Shown here: piece after piece, positions 1 through 6,086 of the stretch
How positions within the stretch are numbered: the first letter of the stretch is position 1
Layout of the letters: each line of letters starts with the position of its first letter
Source: JAFGED01 sp964551295
Lineage (GTDB): Bacteria; Chloroflexota; Anaerolineae; B4-G1
Direction: 5' to 3'
Length of the DNA: 8,785 bases
NCBI GenBank assembly: GCA_964551295.1
Contig: CAZKDJ010000173.1
Span: 1 to 8,785, forward strand
Notes under the pieces: generated by a model
Database searches by the model: none
What the model was told of the DNA's origin: nothing
What the model saw: the letters and a program-made list of their open reading frames with translations, nothing else
Translations under genes and position numbers: made by a program

Positions 1-434
1 CCCATAGGTCTCCCGGTGGTCACGGCCACACGGGAAAGCGAACCGCAAGGTGAGCTGACGGGCCTGTGGGTAGAGGATGGTGGAGAAAGCGGCGAACGGA
101 ACGTTCGTGGCCTCCCTGTAATCGGGAGGATAGGGGTTGAACCTGGAGGCTGTACCGTGAGTGCAGCCGAAGGGGTACATTACCCCCACGCGAAAGCGGG
201 CCGACTTCCTACCCAGGTCGCTCGTCACCAGAAAGCTTGACAAACCATCGCGGGAGGGAAGGCAGATGACGGCGGGCTTTGGCCTTAGCTGGTGCGCTCT
301 CCTGTGCAGCGAAGATCGGCACACACAATCTGGAAAAGCGGTCTTGCGCAGCGCAAGGTGGCCCCAAGCGTGTATCGTGAAGTTGCGATAGTTTTCGTCG
401 CAGCGGGTCCTACCAGGGGGCCTTTGAGTGGCTT

Positions 435-469
435 GAGCTACCGTGCGGTGAAAGTCGCACGCGGGGTTC
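435..469 (+). ncRNA. Group II intron domain V (catalytic hairpin)
   Basis: The 35-base hairpin starts with GAGC, containing the catalytic AGC triad at 436-438. Its upper stem GTGC/GCAC is closed by GGU-GAAA-GUC with a GNRA loop at 450-453, and it has a two-base bulge GC at 461-462. All of these are hallmarks of domain V. The usual length is 34 bases; here the lower helix has one extra base on the 5' strand (U439 or A440), which leaves a bulge or an A-G mismatch. Whether this weakens catalysis cannot be told from sequence alone. Confidence 0.92.
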
Positions 470-472
470 TTA

Positions 473-507
473 GGGGGGGGAGTGGCGGCAACGCCACTTC
501 CCTACCC
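473..507 (+). ncRNA. Group II intron domain VI with branch-point A504
   Basis: G482-G487 pairs with C492-C497 around a GCAA tetraloop (488-491). The stem continues through A481-U498, G480-U499 and GGG/CCC (477-479 with 500-502). Below it G473-G475 pairs with C505-C507. This leaves A504 bulged, seven bases from the last intron base C510, which is the canonical place for the lariat branch-point adenosine. This geometry fixes the 3' splice junction at about 510/511. Confidence 0.88.
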
Positions 508-513
508 GACCGC

Positions 514-522
514 GTTGCCGCG
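514..522 (+). other. Possible decayed cassette start (R'-like core) just after the intron
   Basis: GTTGCCGCG lies three bases after the intron end. The left arm of the attC-like site that ends this block, extended outward, is CGCGGCTAAC (1851-1860), whose reverse complement is GTTAGCCGCG. The two agree except for one missing A. In an integron, a cassette's first bases and its own R'' arm are complementary, so this is where the first cassette would start. The core does not fit GTTRRRY as it stands, so this is inference. Confidence 0.4.
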
Positions 523-569
523 TTACCAGAAAACGGGATTGATTACTAATCGCAGCGAACACAAGCTCT

Positions 570-575
570 AGGAGG
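570..575 (+). promoter_or_regulatory. Ribosome binding site of the first lipoprotein gene
   Basis: AGGAGG with eight bases before ATG 584. A TTG at 581 is in frame but would leave only five bases, so ATG 584 is preferred. Confidence 0.7.
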
Positions 576-583
576 AAAGATTG

Positions 584-1822
584 ATGAACAAGCAGTTCTT
601 TTTGATAACTTTGACCATCGGGTTGCTACTGACAGCTTGCTGCAACACGGCAGAAAAAACGACGACTTCTTCTGTCGAGGTGACAGAGGAAAAGATAACA
701 ACATCCAGCGAGGCCCCGGTGTTAACCCAAGCTCAGCCAACGTCGACATACGTTCCTCCTACCCGGACTCCGAGTCCAACTATAGAACTAACTCCTACGC
801 CAGCTTCTCTCTTCATGGCTGACCCTCGGTTGTACGTCTTGCCAATTGAAGATATGCCCTCCGGATTCAGCTACATCCTTGAAGATACAGGAACTGTAAG
901 CAATGAATTTGTTGCGCAGACTCGTGACAACCCTGATGAATTTTTGACACGAATCGAGGAATGGGGACGCGTTGATGGTTTTTCAGTCTACTACGAGAAC
1001 ACACGGGCTGCGACCCCCTATGTACAAATTTCGGTAGTTATAATGGCAGCGCCAGATGGAGCACAAGATTACTTTGAATATCTCAGAGGGGAAAGAATAC
1101 AGACAGGAGGAAGTCCGGTCTCAGTGCCCAATCTCGCGGATGGGTCTTATGCCTTCACAACCACCTTCACCGATGCCCAAGACAACCAGATACGAGAGTA
1201 TGAAGTCAGCTTCATAAAACGAAATGTTATAGGAACAACGAGAACATGGGCCATGGCCCATACCGCTAACTTTGATGATGCGCTGACATATGCCAAAAAG
1301 CTTGTTTCGCGCATTTCAGAACCGCCTCCGGAAACGGTAGTCCCGGCCTTTCCTACACGTGTTCCTCTTCCAACATCAGGACCTGACCGAATCGAGATTG
1401 AGGAAACCCAGACACTGGGACCTATCTGGAATTCTACTCACGATGAAAATTACACGGTTGAGATTGCTCTGCATGAAGTTCGATTTAATTCGGGAGACGA
1501 ATGGGGCGAGCCAAGGGAAGGATATGTTTATGCCCTAGTCGACTTATCCGTTAGTAACCTCGGACCCGGCTTGTTGCGAAACTTGGGATGGAGCGACTTT
1601 CAAATGCGCGATGGGAATGGAGTTCTACGTGACTCTGAGAGCTGGCTTCCAGGCACGGACGATTGCTGGCTGGAGTTCGTGGATCTTTCACCTGATGGAA
1701 GCATTAGAGGTTGCGTAGGGTTCGAAGTACCGATGGAAGGTTCCCTTGAGCTTATCTATGCTCCATACCAATACGAGGCACTTGAAGAAGGGCGTTATCT
1801 CAGTTTCACAATTCGCCCCTGA
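584..1822 (+). CDS. Lipoprotein with Pro/Thr linkers and C-terminal DUF4352-like domain
   Basis: Predicted 412-residue lipoprotein, function unknown. Residues 1-19 form a type II signal peptide (MNKQ, hydrophobic core, lipobox LTAC with Cys19 as the likely lipidated residue), so the mature protein is membrane-anchored outside the cytoplasm. A Thr/Ser/Pro-rich tether follows (about 25-76, including PTRTPSPT and LTPTPAS). A first globular domain spans about 82-246, opens with an LPIEDMPSGFSY-type segment, and recalls small alpha/beta domains of Chloroflexota lipoproteins (possibly PsbP/Mog1-like, uncertain). After a second Pro-rich linker (248-268), residues 270-412 resemble DUF4352/telokin-like beta-sandwiches: YVYALVDLSVSNLG, then a ...GCVGFEVP... 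strand near the end. Start ATG 584 is supported by AGGAGG at 570-575. The gene is the only one between the intron and the first attC-like site, so it is probably a one-gene cassette. Base composition looks more AT-rich than the last genes of the window. Confidence 0.88.
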   Translation: MNKQFFLITLTIGLLLTACCNTAEKTTTSSVEVTEEKITTSSEAPVLTQAQPTSTYVPPTRTPSPTIELTPTPASLFMADPRLYVLPIEDMPSGFSYILEDTGTVSNEFVAQTRDNPDEFLTRIEEWGRVDGFSVYYENTRAATPYVQISVVIMAAPDGAQDYFEYLRGERIQTGGSPVSVPNLADGSYAFTTTFTDAQDNQIREYEVSFIKRNVIGTTRTWAMAHTANFDDALTYAKKLVSRISEPPPETVVPAFPTRVPLPTSGPDRIEIEETQTLGPIWNSTHDENYTVEIALHEVRFNSGDEWGEPREGYVYALVDLSVSNLGPGLLRNLGWSDFQMRDGNGVLRDSESWLPGTDDCWLEFVDLSPDGSIRGCVGFEVPMEGSLELIYAPYQYEALEEGRYLSFTIRP

Positions 1823-1853
1823 AAAACTAGTGCAATGTGGTATTCGAGAGCGC

Positions 1854-1985
1854 GGCTAACATGCGCTGCACCTGACCCGCGCCTTCGGCGCTCCGTTGTA
1901 TCGCGGCCTTTTGCAGTCGTTCGTGATCTGGTTCAGACGGTGGTTCTGCAAACCCGGCGCGGGCAGGTGAGCTCCGCCGTTGGGC
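1854..1985 (+). repeat. attC-like integron recombination site 1 (132 bp)
   Basis: Left core R'' GGCTAAC (1854-1860) and right core R' GTTGGGC (1979-1985), which fits GTTRRRY exactly. Left spacer is 1861-1864, right spacer 1973-1978. Inner stem: left 1865-1883 pairs with right 1956-1972 over 17 bp, leaving two left-arm bases unpaired, G1868 and A1875. This R-spacer-L layout with extrahelical bases on one arm is the attC design that lets an integrase use the folded single (bottom) strand. The variable loop (1884-1955) begins with a local hairpin GCGCC-TTC-GGCGC (1879-1891) that competes with the stem. Its first part, 1886-1912, closely matches 5959-5984 of site 3. The R'' arm has one mismatch and one wobble with R', as expected when the neighbour came from another cassette. 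Confidence 0.8.
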
Positions 1986-2001
1986 AGCTTACGAGAAAAA
2001 G

Positions 2002-2008
2002 AAAGGAG
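2002..2008 (+). promoter_or_regulatory. Ribosome binding site deciding the GTG start of the PD40 gene
   Basis: AAAGGAG with seven bases before GTG 2016. The reading frame is open further upstream to 1980, but that part lies in the attC core and has no ribosome binding site. Confidence 0.65.
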
Positions 2009-2015
2009 CCTTACG

Positions 2016-3368
2016 GTGAACAAAAAGACAAAGATCATAGTGACGCTGACAGGACTGACGTTCCTAGTTGGACTGGGAGTGGTGATATGGGGCGGGCCAG
2101 CAAAAGGGCTGGCACAACTCATCTCGCCGCTGAGAGTATCTTCATCTGATGCATCGCCCACTCAATCGCCGTTACAGTCGTCGACGGCTGAGGAAACGCC
2201 CTCGGCGGACAAGTTGGCGCCATTGCCTCCTGCACCAACACCTACTCCGCGCATCACCCCTACGCCACCAATGACTCCCAAGGAGATATCTGCTTACGAT
2301 CCGCACGTGCCATTACAGGCAGGAAGCGTTACGCTTGGCGCAGAGCATCCCTTCAATGTGGAACAGCCTATCATTTTCCGCGCCTGGTCGCCCAATGGAG
2401 AGGAGTTTCTTTTTGGACGCTCTTTCCAAGACTACATTCTCGTTCGATTGCGAGATGGAGTAGGGTCTCACGTATCTTTCAGCGATCTGTGGGTAGCAGA
2501 TACAAATGGCTCTCATCAGCGCAAGCTCGCGGATTTGACCAGTAATTGGGTGTGGTCACCCGATGGACAATCCGTTGCATACCTAACACCAGTTAAAGGA
2601 GAGGGTATTGAAGGCTCGCTTTATGTTGTTGACATTGAGCATCCAAAACCTCGCAAAATTGCCAAGTGTGACTTGGCTCGAACACAAGATTTGGCTTGGC
2701 TACCCACAGATGAGATCGTCTGCCGTCAGAATGGGGTAATGTATGCAATCGAGAGCGATAGCGGCGAAAAGCGACATCTGAACGATATTTTCTCCTCCGA
2801 GCCGGTTCCCGGGCCAACGAATGAAATGTTACCACCAATATTTCAGGGGTATTATCGTATTTCACCCGATGGAGAGAGAATCGCCTATATCAAAACAGGG
2901 ATACCTCCTATCTTGTGGGTTTCGAGTCTGGATGGGACTCGGGCTTCCCAAGTTGGTATCCAGCCCTACGTTAGTACTGATGTTGTAGCTTGGTCTCCTG
3001 ACAGCAGTCGATTTGCTTATAGTATATACAATGATAACAACCCCCCTGGCGCAGACCTATGGATAGTTGATGCCAACGGCGCTAATCTCGACTGCATTGT
3101 TGCGGGTGGACGTGAGAGTGCACAGAGCATAGAACCAACGTGGTCGCCAGACGGCAGAGTAATCGCCTATACCTATCGAGCGAATCGACCATCTGAACCC
3201 GAGTCGGTCTGGATAGTGAGTACGGATGGGACAGAGCCTCACCTGCTCGTTGATCTGGCATCTGTGCCACGTTGGTCTCCCAGAGGGAATGAAATCGCCG
3301 TGTTGCGACAATCAGTCATATTCGATAAACCGGAGAGTCTGTTGCTTTCTCTGTCACTGGATCAGTAA
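2016..3368 (+). CDS. Secreted or membrane-anchored PD40/TolB-like beta-propeller protein
   Basis: 450 residues from GTG 2016. Residues 1-26 are a short basic N-terminus (MNKKTK) and a hydrophobic segment, acting as signal peptide or membrane anchor; no lipobox is seen. Residues 42-92 form a Ser/Pro/Thr linker with PTPTPRITPTPP-type repeats. The rest is a propeller of about six WD40-like PD40 blades, each marked by W/I-SP-[DN]-G followed by an aromatic or aliphatic strand: SPNG at 125, SPDG at 181, SPDG at 283, SPDS at 327, SPDG at 377, SPRG at 421. Between them are xxWVxDxxG strands (DLWVADTNG, DLWIVDANG, SVWIVSTDG). PD40 propellers of the TolB type mostly bind proteins or peptides; no catalytic domain follows, so a binding or sensing role at the cell surface is the best guess. 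It is first in its cassette, 23 bases before the SpoIID-like gene, and probably co-transcribed with it. Confidence 0.9.
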   Translation: MNKKTKIIVTLTGLTFLVGLGVVIWGGPAKGLAQLISPLRVSSSDASPTQSPLQSSTAEETPSADKLAPLPPAPTPTPRITPTPPMTPKEISAYDPHVPLQAGSVTLGAEHPFNVEQPIIFRAWSPNGEEFLFGRSFQDYILVRLRDGVGSHVSFSDLWVADTNGSHQRKLADLTSNWVWSPDGQSVAYLTPVKGEGIEGSLYVVDIEHPKPRKIAKCDLARTQDLAWLPTDEIVCRQNGVMYAIESDSGEKRHLNDIFSSEPVPGPTNEMLPPIFQGYYRISPDGERIAYIKTGIPPILWVSSLDGTRASQVGIQPYVSTDVVAWSPDSSRFAYSIYNDNNPPGADLWIVDANGANLDCIVAGGRESAQSIEPTWSPDGRVIAYTYRANRPSEPESVWIVSTDGTEPHLLVDLASVPRWSPRGNEIAVLRQSVIFDKPESLLLSLSLDQ

Positions 3369-3391
3369 AGCTTGCACAGGAGTCTTTAGCG

Positions 3392-4840
3392 ATGAAACGC
3401 TCAACAAAACGATTGCTTGCTTTGTTTATAGCAACCTTGATCAGTCTTCCCATTTGGTACACTTACTTCGCGGCACCTGTTCGAGCGAGCGTGTCGGAAA
3501 CGTACGTTTATGTTTGTAATGATCCAGGGGGAAACTGGCCCTGTGGGATCGATCGCTTTGGCCCGGTCAGCTATGAGAGTAGTTATGTGGCCCATATATT
3601 GGCTAATGAGTGGCCTGGTGAAGCCAGTGACCAATCACTCAAAGCGGGTGCTATTGCCATCAGAACCTTTGGGTGGCGTAGTATTCCTTGTGGAGCAGTT
3701 GATAACTACTATACTATTGGAGACACCCAATACCGTGTCGAGAATAACTATTCGCAGAGCTACTGGCTTCCAGATGGCTCACAGAACCCAATTCTCACCA
3801 AACACACCAACGCTGTCGACTCGACGGCGGAAGTCACGCTGCGGAATCACACCACCTACGACTACGTCTGCGCCAAATACAAGGCGGATTGCGGCAATCC
3901 AACCGCCGACGGCGATGACGAAGCATGGACACTCGTGGGCGTTCCAGACCCTGTAGATAGTGACAACGGTGGGTACTACCTCGAAGGGTTATCGCAGAAC
4001 GGTACCCATGCCTGGGAGCTCGATGGTTATGCTGGCGCTGCTCCCTGGGATTATCGCCAGATACTCACACACTACTACGCTCAAGTAACTATGATCGGCT
4101 TGTCTTTCGACCGCTGGACGTGGCTGGATGTCGATACAGCGGGGGGAATACGTTACACTGGCTACTCTGGAGAGCAGTATTACGGTCCTCTCGCCCACAC
4201 TCCGCAGACGATGCAGACAGGTCGGGCATACGATGTCCCGTTTCACATCCAGAATACCGGGGCCTATCAGTGGAACGACACTGGCTCATACCCCGAGCGC
4301 CTGTCGTATCACTGGTACGATAGTGAAGGCGATCTGGTGACTCGGGATGGCCTTCGCACATCGTTGGGGACGGACATCGTCTACCAAAGCCGGGACATCC
4401 ACTTACAAGCCAGGATCGTCGCTCCCTTCCATCCCGGCTCATATATCCTCGCATGGGACATGGTATCAGAGGAAGGTACAGATATATTCTGGTTCAGCGA
4501 TTCTGGCAACGACTGGCCTACTCAGGATATCACCGTGGACGTACAGCCATCGGCGACTCTGGTTCACTTGCCGTACGTCAGGAACAGCGGCGGGTGGGTT
4601 TCGACCATCACCATTCGCAACTACAGCGGCTCTTCGGCAGAGGTCGATGTGACGTATATGGCTGGTAGCTGTACCGACAGCAGCTTCTCTTACGTGCTCT
4701 CGTCTGGCGAGACGAGAGAGGTAACGCCGCCGGCAGATTTCTTCGGCTCGGCGTGGGCGGCAGCCAATCGAGACATCACGGTGAGTGTGTATCCCGAGCC
4801 AGAGCAAGTCTTCCTGCCGTTGATGTTGAATAGCCACTGA
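3392..4840 (+). CDS. Secreted SpoIID/LytB-like protein with NBR1-like Ig domain
   Basis: 482 residues. Residues 1-33 are a signal peptide (KRSTKR, hydrophobic core, likely cut after VRAS). Residues about 58-230 match the SpoIID/LytB pattern: YVAHILANEWPGEAS, then SLKAGAIAIRTFGWR, a TNAVDSTAEVTL strand, GLSQNGTHAW in place of the GHGVGMSQYGA loop, and YRQILTHYY at the end. SpoIID proteins are lytic transglycosylases that cut stripped peptidoglycan; Glu73 in NEWP sits where the family's catalytic Glu is found. The GHG part of the loop is not preserved, so activity is uncertain. Residues about 275-386 resemble an NBR1-like Ig fold (IQNTGAYQW, LSYHWYDSEGD, APFHPGSYILAWDMV). Residues 391-482 are a small beta domain framed by VHLPYVRNS and VFLPLMLNS, a spacer motif typical of Chloroflexota secreted proteins. 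AGGAG at 3378-3382 supports ATG 3392. Second gene of its cassette, just before attC-like site 2. Confidence 0.85.
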   Translation: MKRSTKRLLALFIATLISLPIWYTYFAAPVRASVSETYVYVCNDPGGNWPCGIDRFGPVSYESSYVAHILANEWPGEASDQSLKAGAIAIRTFGWRSIPCGAVDNYYTIGDTQYRVENNYSQSYWLPDGSQNPILTKHTNAVDSTAEVTLRNHTTYDYVCAKYKADCGNPTADGDDEAWTLVGVPDPVDSDNGGYYLEGLSQNGTHAWELDGYAGAAPWDYRQILTHYYAQVTMIGLSFDRWTWLDVDTAGGIRYTGYSGEQYYGPLAHTPQTMQTGRAYDVPFHIQNTGAYQWNDTGSYPERLSYHWYDSEGDLVTRDGLRTSLGTDIVYQSRDIHLQARIVAPFHPGSYILAWDMVSEEGTDIFWFSDSGNDWPTQDITVDVQPSATLVHLPYVRNSGGWVSTITIRNYSGSSAEVDVTYMAGSCTDSSFSYVLSSGETREVTPPADFFGSAWAAANRDITVSVYPEPEQVFLPLMLNSH

Positions 4841-4900
4841 GCAGAGAAATGATCTGGCTTTCGTAGCAAATAGCGGGGTTCCTGGCCGTTTGGGGACGCT

Positions 4901-5030
4901 GCCCAACCAACCGCTGCACCTGACCGGGCTAATCGCGCGCCGAATTCGAAGGAGGTTTTGACTTCGTGGTCGTCCGCCGACAGGTGTAGCGACTGCGAAC
5001 CCGCCCGGCAGGTGAGCTCGACCGTTGGGC
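4901..5030 (+). repeat. attC-like integron recombination site 2 (130 bp)
   Basis: The best-formed copy. R'' GCCCAAC (4901-4907) fits RYYYAAC and R' GTTGGGC (5024-5030) fits GTTRRRY; they pair perfectly over 7 bp. Unpaired spacers are CAACC on the left and six bases on the right. Inner stem: left 4913-4929 pairs with right 5003-5017, with extrahelical G4916 and A4923 on the left arm, the same bases at the same 6-base spacing as site 1. The variable loop (4930-5002) differs from those of sites 1 and 3. An AAGGAGG followed by TTG (4958) inside the loop opens a frame into the next gene, but it lies in the folded site and is probably not the real start. Confidence 0.83.
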
Positions 5031-5037
5031 GGCTGCT

Positions 5038-5043
5038 AGGAGG
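5038..5043 (+). promoter_or_regulatory. Ribosome binding site deciding the GTG start of the membrane protein
   Basis: AGGAGG ten bases before GTG 5054, with an in-frame CTG at 5051. It lies just after the R' core of site 2, at the same place where the other cassette genes have their ribosome binding sites. It favours GTG 5054 over the far upstream TTG 4958. Confidence 0.65.
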
Positions 5044-5053
5044 ATATTGGCTG

Positions 5054-5896
5054 GTGGAAGCATCTCAGGAACCTGGACGACTCTTTGCTCAGACAATCAG
5101 ATTCACAGCAGGGATTCTGTCGGCATTGCTCATCCTACTGATACTGCCGCTGTCTGGTAACGCGGATCCCGTGATATGGCTAAAAGGAGAAATCCATCTG
5201 ACAGAACACGGGCTTCTCTACTCCAAGCCCACCAAGCTCACATCACTTTGCTACTGGGGTCCGAAAGACCAGCAATATGTCTATCGAACGGGCTCAGTGT
5301 CTTGTCTCATCTATCCCTGCACACTGGACGTGTCCTTTGGAGGCGGCACGTGCGACCTGGTGATAGAAATGGTAGATGGGGGGGAACTCGTCCTCAATGG
5401 TCTTGTGAATGATGAGTTCGTCCCCGGCATCGTCTCATCAACGCGGGGGCAGAGGCCTTGGCGGGAGTTTGAGCTGACAATCGACATCGGGAGCGGGACC
5501 CACGAGTTTCGTGAGATGGGAAGCACAAGCATCTCAGCCAACAGATACTGGGTTCTATTCTGGATTGCTTTGGCAATGACTCTGCTGGTCGAAATCCCTG
5601 CTTTGTTGACGATAAAGTTCATCTTTAAGCTCACCAGTATGAACGTAACGAGAACTATTATCGCTGGCAGCATTGCCTCCCTGATAACACTGCCCAGTGT
5701 CTGGTTTCTCTTGCCCAGGGTGTGGTCTCTGCTACCTGTTGACCACTTTGCATACTGTGTCGCAGTAGCAGAACTCTTGGTCGTCTTCATCGAAGCGGGA
5801 ATCTACAGAGTTTCTGGAGCAGGAGCGAGGCATGCTATTTGGCTATCTCTTATCGCAAACGCCCTGTCATTTCTCACCGGGGTGCTTCTGCTCTGA
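5054..5896 (+). CDS. Membrane protein, five predicted helices, unknown function
   Basis: 280 residues from GTG 5054; the open frame reaches back to TTG 4958, but that part overlaps attC-like site 2. I do not recognise a family. Predicted layout: helix 1 at about 16-38 (long Leu/Ile run ending LSGNADP), an extramembrane domain at about 39-163, then four helices at about 165-192, 200-222, 231-251 and 259-280. The soluble domain holds four cysteines (Cys66, Cys84, Cys89, Cys100) that could form disulfides if it is outside, and looks beta-rich (ELVLNGLVNDEFVPG, FELTIDIGSGTHEF). The C-terminal end is hydrophobic right up to the last residue. Nothing suggests an enzyme. As the sole gene of its cassette it should be self-sufficient or act on host components. 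A role in membrane anchoring or sensing would be a guess. Confidence 0.8.
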   Translation: MEASQEPGRLFAQTIRFTAGILSALLILLILPLSGNADPVIWLKGEIHLTEHGLLYSKPTKLTSLCYWGPKDQQYVYRTGSVSCLIYPCTLDVSFGGGTCDLVIEMVDGGELVLNGLVNDEFVPGIVSSTRGQRPWREFELTIDIGSGTHEFREMGSTSISANRYWVLFWIALAMTLLVEIPALLTIKFIFKLTSMNVTRTIIAGSIASLITLPSVWFLLPRVWSLLPVDHFAYCVAVAELLVVFIEAGIYRVSGAGARHAIWLSLIANALSFLTGVLLL

Positions 5897-5925
5897 ATCA
5901 ACAGATTTCACCTATGGCATGCGCC

Positions 5926-6056
5926 GCACAACCATTCGCTGGAGGCGACAGCGCCTATCGGCGCTCGTTGCATCGCGGCTTTTTGGGTTTGTAGGTAGGC
6001 TTGGTCAGAGTGGAAGTTGCGTAAACTCGGCGCTGCGCCTCAGCTAGTCTTTGGGC
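5926..6056 (+). repeat. attC-like integron recombination site 3 (131 bp, diverged cores)
   Basis: Left core GCACAAC (5926-5932) has one departure from RYYYAAC. Right core TTTGGGC (6050-6056) has T instead of the G of GTTRRRY, the base 5' of the usual crossover. The inner stem keeps the plan of the other copies: left 5938-5955 pairs with right 6029-6044, with one extrahelical G (5941 or 5942) and A5948 on the left arm only. Stem sequence is changed on both sides (GAGGCG with CGCCTC instead of CACCTG with CAGGTG), so pairing is kept. The loop begins with a local hairpin AGCGCC-TATC-GGCGCT (5950-5965) and shares 5959-5984 with site 1. The altered core could make it a poor substrate. Confidence 0.72.
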
Positions 6057-6086
6057 GGACAAAGCCCGTATGCACAAGGAGGCACT

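Larger units (their letters stand above)
1..510 (+). mobile_element. Group II intron, 3' portion, no reverse-transcriptase ORF
   Basis: The right end is a clear group II intron end: domain V at 435-469, domain VI at 473-507, and the terminal bases CTACCCGAC ending at 510. Upstream the sequence is rich in short perfect hairpins, as expected for a structured RNA: 93-98 with 102-107, 111-116 with 124-129, a GAAA-tetraloop stem at 189-198, 343-348 with 352-357, and 373-377 with 386-390. The 5' end (GTGYG) is not in the window, so the element starts before base 1; the division of 1-434 into domains I-IV is inferred. Autonomous bacterial introns carry a reverse transcriptase/maturase of several hundred residues in domain IV. 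Here an ATG at 265 follows a GGGAGGGAAGG purine tract, but its frame stops at 391 after 42 codons and has no RT motifs. This copy is therefore ORF-less: either it lost the ORF or it depends on a maturase supplied in trans. Confidence 0.85.
1980..5024 (+). mobile_element. Two-gene integron cassette, 3045 bp
   Basis: Bounded by cuts at G|TT in R' of sites 1 and 2. It starts TTGGGCAGC, and its own attC left arm reads GCTGCCCAAC (4898-4907), the exact reverse complement of GTTGGGCAGC (1979-1988). The downstream neighbour starts GTTGGGCGGC and matches less well. This self-complementarity of start and end is the signature of a unit that has existed as a circle. It holds the PD40 protein and the SpoIID-like protein with no attC between them. 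Most described cassettes carry one gene and are well under 1.5 kb, so this is large. Confidence 0.7.
5025..6050 (+). mobile_element. Single-gene integron cassette, 1026 bp
   Basis: Lies between the G|TT cut of site 2 and the corresponding position of site 3. It starts TTGGGCGGC; the left arm of its own site 3 reads GCCGCACAAC (5923-5932), which differs in one base from the reverse complement of GTTGGGCGGC. It carries one membrane-protein gene, starting 30 bases after the core, and ends in attC-like site 3. Confidence 0.65.

Noticed and set aside
265..391. Short ORF in the intron (ATG 265) as a maturase start
   Set aside because: Only 42 codons, with no reverse-transcriptase motifs; at most a vestige of the domain IV ORF.
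511..583. Promoter between the intron and the first lipoprotein gene
   Set aside because: No convincing -35/-10 pair could be seen in these bases; transcription may come from upstream.
1835..2161. Frames of about 100 codons on both strands over attC-like site 1
   Set aside because: They overlap a palindromic repeat and the start of the PD40 gene, lack a ribosome binding site and have repeat-driven composition.
4466..4906. 146-codon frame on the - strand opposite the SpoIID-like gene
   Set aside because: Arg/Pro-rich shadow of the coding strand, no recognisable domain, and it ends in the attC-like site.
4958..5053. N-terminal extension of the membrane protein from TTG 4958, which has an AAGGAGG just upstream
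   Set aside because: It lies inside the variable loop and right arm of attC-like site 2, has only two bases between AAGGAGG and TTG, and encodes a Cys/Ser/Arg-rich stretch unlike a signal peptide. GTG 5054 has AGGAGG right after the site, as in the other cassettes.
1854..6056. The ~130-bp repeats as rho-independent terminators, a CRISPR array or IS ends
   Set aside because: No U-tract follows the stems, spacing is 0.9-2.9 kb with genes between, no transposase is present, and the paired extrahelical bases with GTTRRRY cores are better explained by attC.
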